This document shows, piece after piece, positions 62,966 to 64,000 of a stretch of 64,000 nt of DNA. Source of the DNA: Dyadobacter frigoris (GTDB taxonomy: Bacteria > Bacteroidota > Bacteroidia > Cytophagales > Spirosomataceae); contig NZ_SZVO01000014.1 in assembly GCF_005280585.1 (NCBI RefSeq), forward strand, positions 142,718 to 206,717, in the 5' to 3' direction. The notes below the pieces were generated by a model. The model searched no databases. It saw only the letters and a list, made by a program, of their open reading frames with translations, and was not told where the DNA came from. Numbering within the stretch: the first letter of the stretch is position 1; every line of letters begins with the position of its first letter. The position numbers were made by a program, and so were the translations under genes.

Positions 62966-64000
62966 TTACCTGATGATCACTATTTTATGATTGCTTACAG
63001 CACCGTTGATATTTGCAATGTGAAGAATGTAAGTGCCTGGTATAAGCTTGCTTACATTAATGCCATTGCTGTTTACTGTACTGCTGCTGAAAACAGCGCG
63101 TCCGTTCATATCCAGAATAGAAACCTGTTTAACCTGCGCCAGATCCATATCCTGAATGAATACTTTGTCTGATGAAGGATTAGGGTAAATGCTCACCGCA
63201 GATCGGTTAAGGCCATCAAATTTCACACTCTGGATACGGCTGTATGCATACGTTGCATCTCTGTCAACCATTTTCAGACGGTACAGGTTTTCGCCGTTTA
63301 CAGGGTTAGAATCGATGAAAGTGTAAGTGTTTTTTACGTTGCTGTCACCGTGAGAATCTACCGATCCGATCTTGTTCCAGTCCTTACCGGTAACGCTGTG
63401 CTGAATTTCAAAGTGATCACTGTTGGTTTCAGCAGTCGTTGCCCAGTTTAGTCGAGCTACCTGTCCTTCCTTCGTTACATTGAAAGAGGTAAGTGTCACA
63501 GGCAGCGGAGTTGCGTTGATCGTGATTGCGGCAGGATTCGAGATCAGTCCGTTTACATCGGTTACGGTATAGGTAATGGTACTCGTGATCGGCACGGTTA
63601 CGAGTGGATCCGGAGTAAAGGTCACGTCACCTGTTATCGGATCAACCGTATAAGTTCCTTCATTCGGAATCGTTATCGAAGTTGATGGTATTCCTGTGTT
63701 AGGGTCTATCAGTTTCACCGTAGTCGGGTCAATCGGTGCTGAACCTGGCGTGTCGTTGGTCAATACCGTCACGATAGCCGGATTTCCGTTGGTAGAAGTT
63801 CCTATGTCAGTTTTTGCCACGGGTGGTGTAGCCGTTACGGTAACCGTAATGGGAGCCGGATTTGAAATCACTCCGTTCACATCTTTTTCCGTATAATTAA
63901 CCGGCGTGGCAGTTCCTGTGAACGTCGCTACCGGTGTGAAAGTGATATCACCCGTTGTCGTGTTCACCACATAGGTACCTTCACCCGGAATGGTCACGGA
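62966..64000 (-). CDS. Secreted T9SS protein with CshA-like repeats, 5' end outside window
   Basis: At least 345 codons; the frame is open to the window edge, so the N-terminus is missing. At least one full repeat plus part of another is present (VLTNDTPGSAPIDPTTVKLI, GDVTFTPDPL, ITYTVTDVNGLISNPAAITI), then the same fibronectin-like block as its neighbour (LNWATTAETNSDHFEIQHSV) and a type A sorting tail (SIYPNPSSDKVFI ... HKIVIIR). It is clearly paralogous to the downstream gene. Probably a long surface adhesin. Confidence 0.88.
   Translation of the reverse strand, partial: SVTIPGEGTYVVNTTTGDITFTPVATFTGTATPVNYTEKDVNGVISNPAPITVTVTATPPVAKTDIGTSTNGNPAIVTVLTNDTPGSAPIDPTTVKLIDPNTGIPSTSITIPNEGTYTVDPITGDVTFTPDPLVTVPITSTITYTVTDVNGLISNPAAITINATPLPVTLTSFNVTKEGQVARLNWATTAETNSDHFEIQHSVTGKDWNKIGSVDSHGDSNVKNTYTFIDSNPVNGENLYRLKMVDRDATYAYSRIQSVKFDGLNRSAVSIYPNPSSDKVFIQDMDLAQVKQVSILDMNGRAVFSSSTVNSNGINVSKLIPGTYILHIANINGAVSNHKIVIIR

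Noticed and set aside
1..64000. tRNA, rRNA, CRISPR, IS elements, attachment sites
   Set aside because: Looked for T-loop motifs, regularly spaced repeats, transposase-like proteins and direct-repeat boundaries; found none that hold up.

Overview
The window comes from a Bacteroidota genome, most likely a Cytophagales member of the Dyadobacter/Spirosoma/Runella type. The reasons are a SusC/SusD pair, several other TonB-dependent receptors with N-terminal carboxypeptidase-regulatory domains, type IX secretion (T9SS) sorting tails, AraC, HxlR, Rrf2 and propeller-sensor regulators, moderate-to-low GC, promoters resembling the Bacteroidetes TTTG / TAnnTTTG type, and almost no Shine-Dalgarno sequences. 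The genus is inferred from gene content only. I found no rRNA, tRNA, CRISPR array, insertion sequence or phage.

Layout. 0.2-15 kb is a nutrient module: an exported gamma-glutamyltransferase-like enzyme, a Tat-exported DapA-fold lyase, SusC/SusD, and three proteins of the planctomycete-type cytochrome set (PSCyt1-DUF1549-DUF1553, DUF1501, and a membrane-cytochrome-LRR fusion). 15-23 kb is small housekeeping and stress genes: a truncated DUF4105 gene, an outer-membrane protein, HxlR/DoxX, an alpha/beta hydrolase, periplasmic Tpx, VOC, DUF2442, and an SDR/AraC pair. 23-30 kb is a tripartite RND efflux operon. 30-33 kb has a decayed XRE/DUF2975 pair and an AraC/SDR pair. 33-37 kb is a TonB receptor-lipoprotein-porin operon (minus strand) behind a perfect 17-bp palindrome typical of metalloregulator sites. 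Then come lpdA, a lipoprotein and a fatty-acid-hydroxylase family protein.

The most interesting part is 41.3-52.5 kb. Three transcription units (hypothetical-sulfatase-SDR; hydroxylase-DUF6134-like; rhodanese-TPR, followed by a TonB receptor) start with nearly the same promoter/operator. A 17-base core at the -7 region, TAGTTTACTTTG(T/C)CTAT, is followed by a palindrome related to ATTAGTATACTAAT, and a TTTG lies 19-20 bases upstream. Two units then carry a hairpin with different stem sequences but the same ACCACC hexaloop, followed 64-65 bases after the -7 box by a short ORF. One of these short ORFs ends in four Cys codons. A further short ORF with two Cys codons and a 10-bp GC-rich hairpin precedes the TonB receptor. 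An Rrf2-family regulator gene between the units is frameshifted with an apparent internal deletion. Sulfatase, rhodanese and Cys-rich leaders together suggest a sulfur- or cysteine-responsive regulon with two control layers. This is an inference.

53.7-64 kb encodes two tandem paralogous periplasmic-propeller histidine kinases (about 1,055 residues each), a convergent NarL-type response regulator, and two secreted T9SS proteins with CshA-like repeats, one cut off by the window end. The first 172 bases hold no gene.
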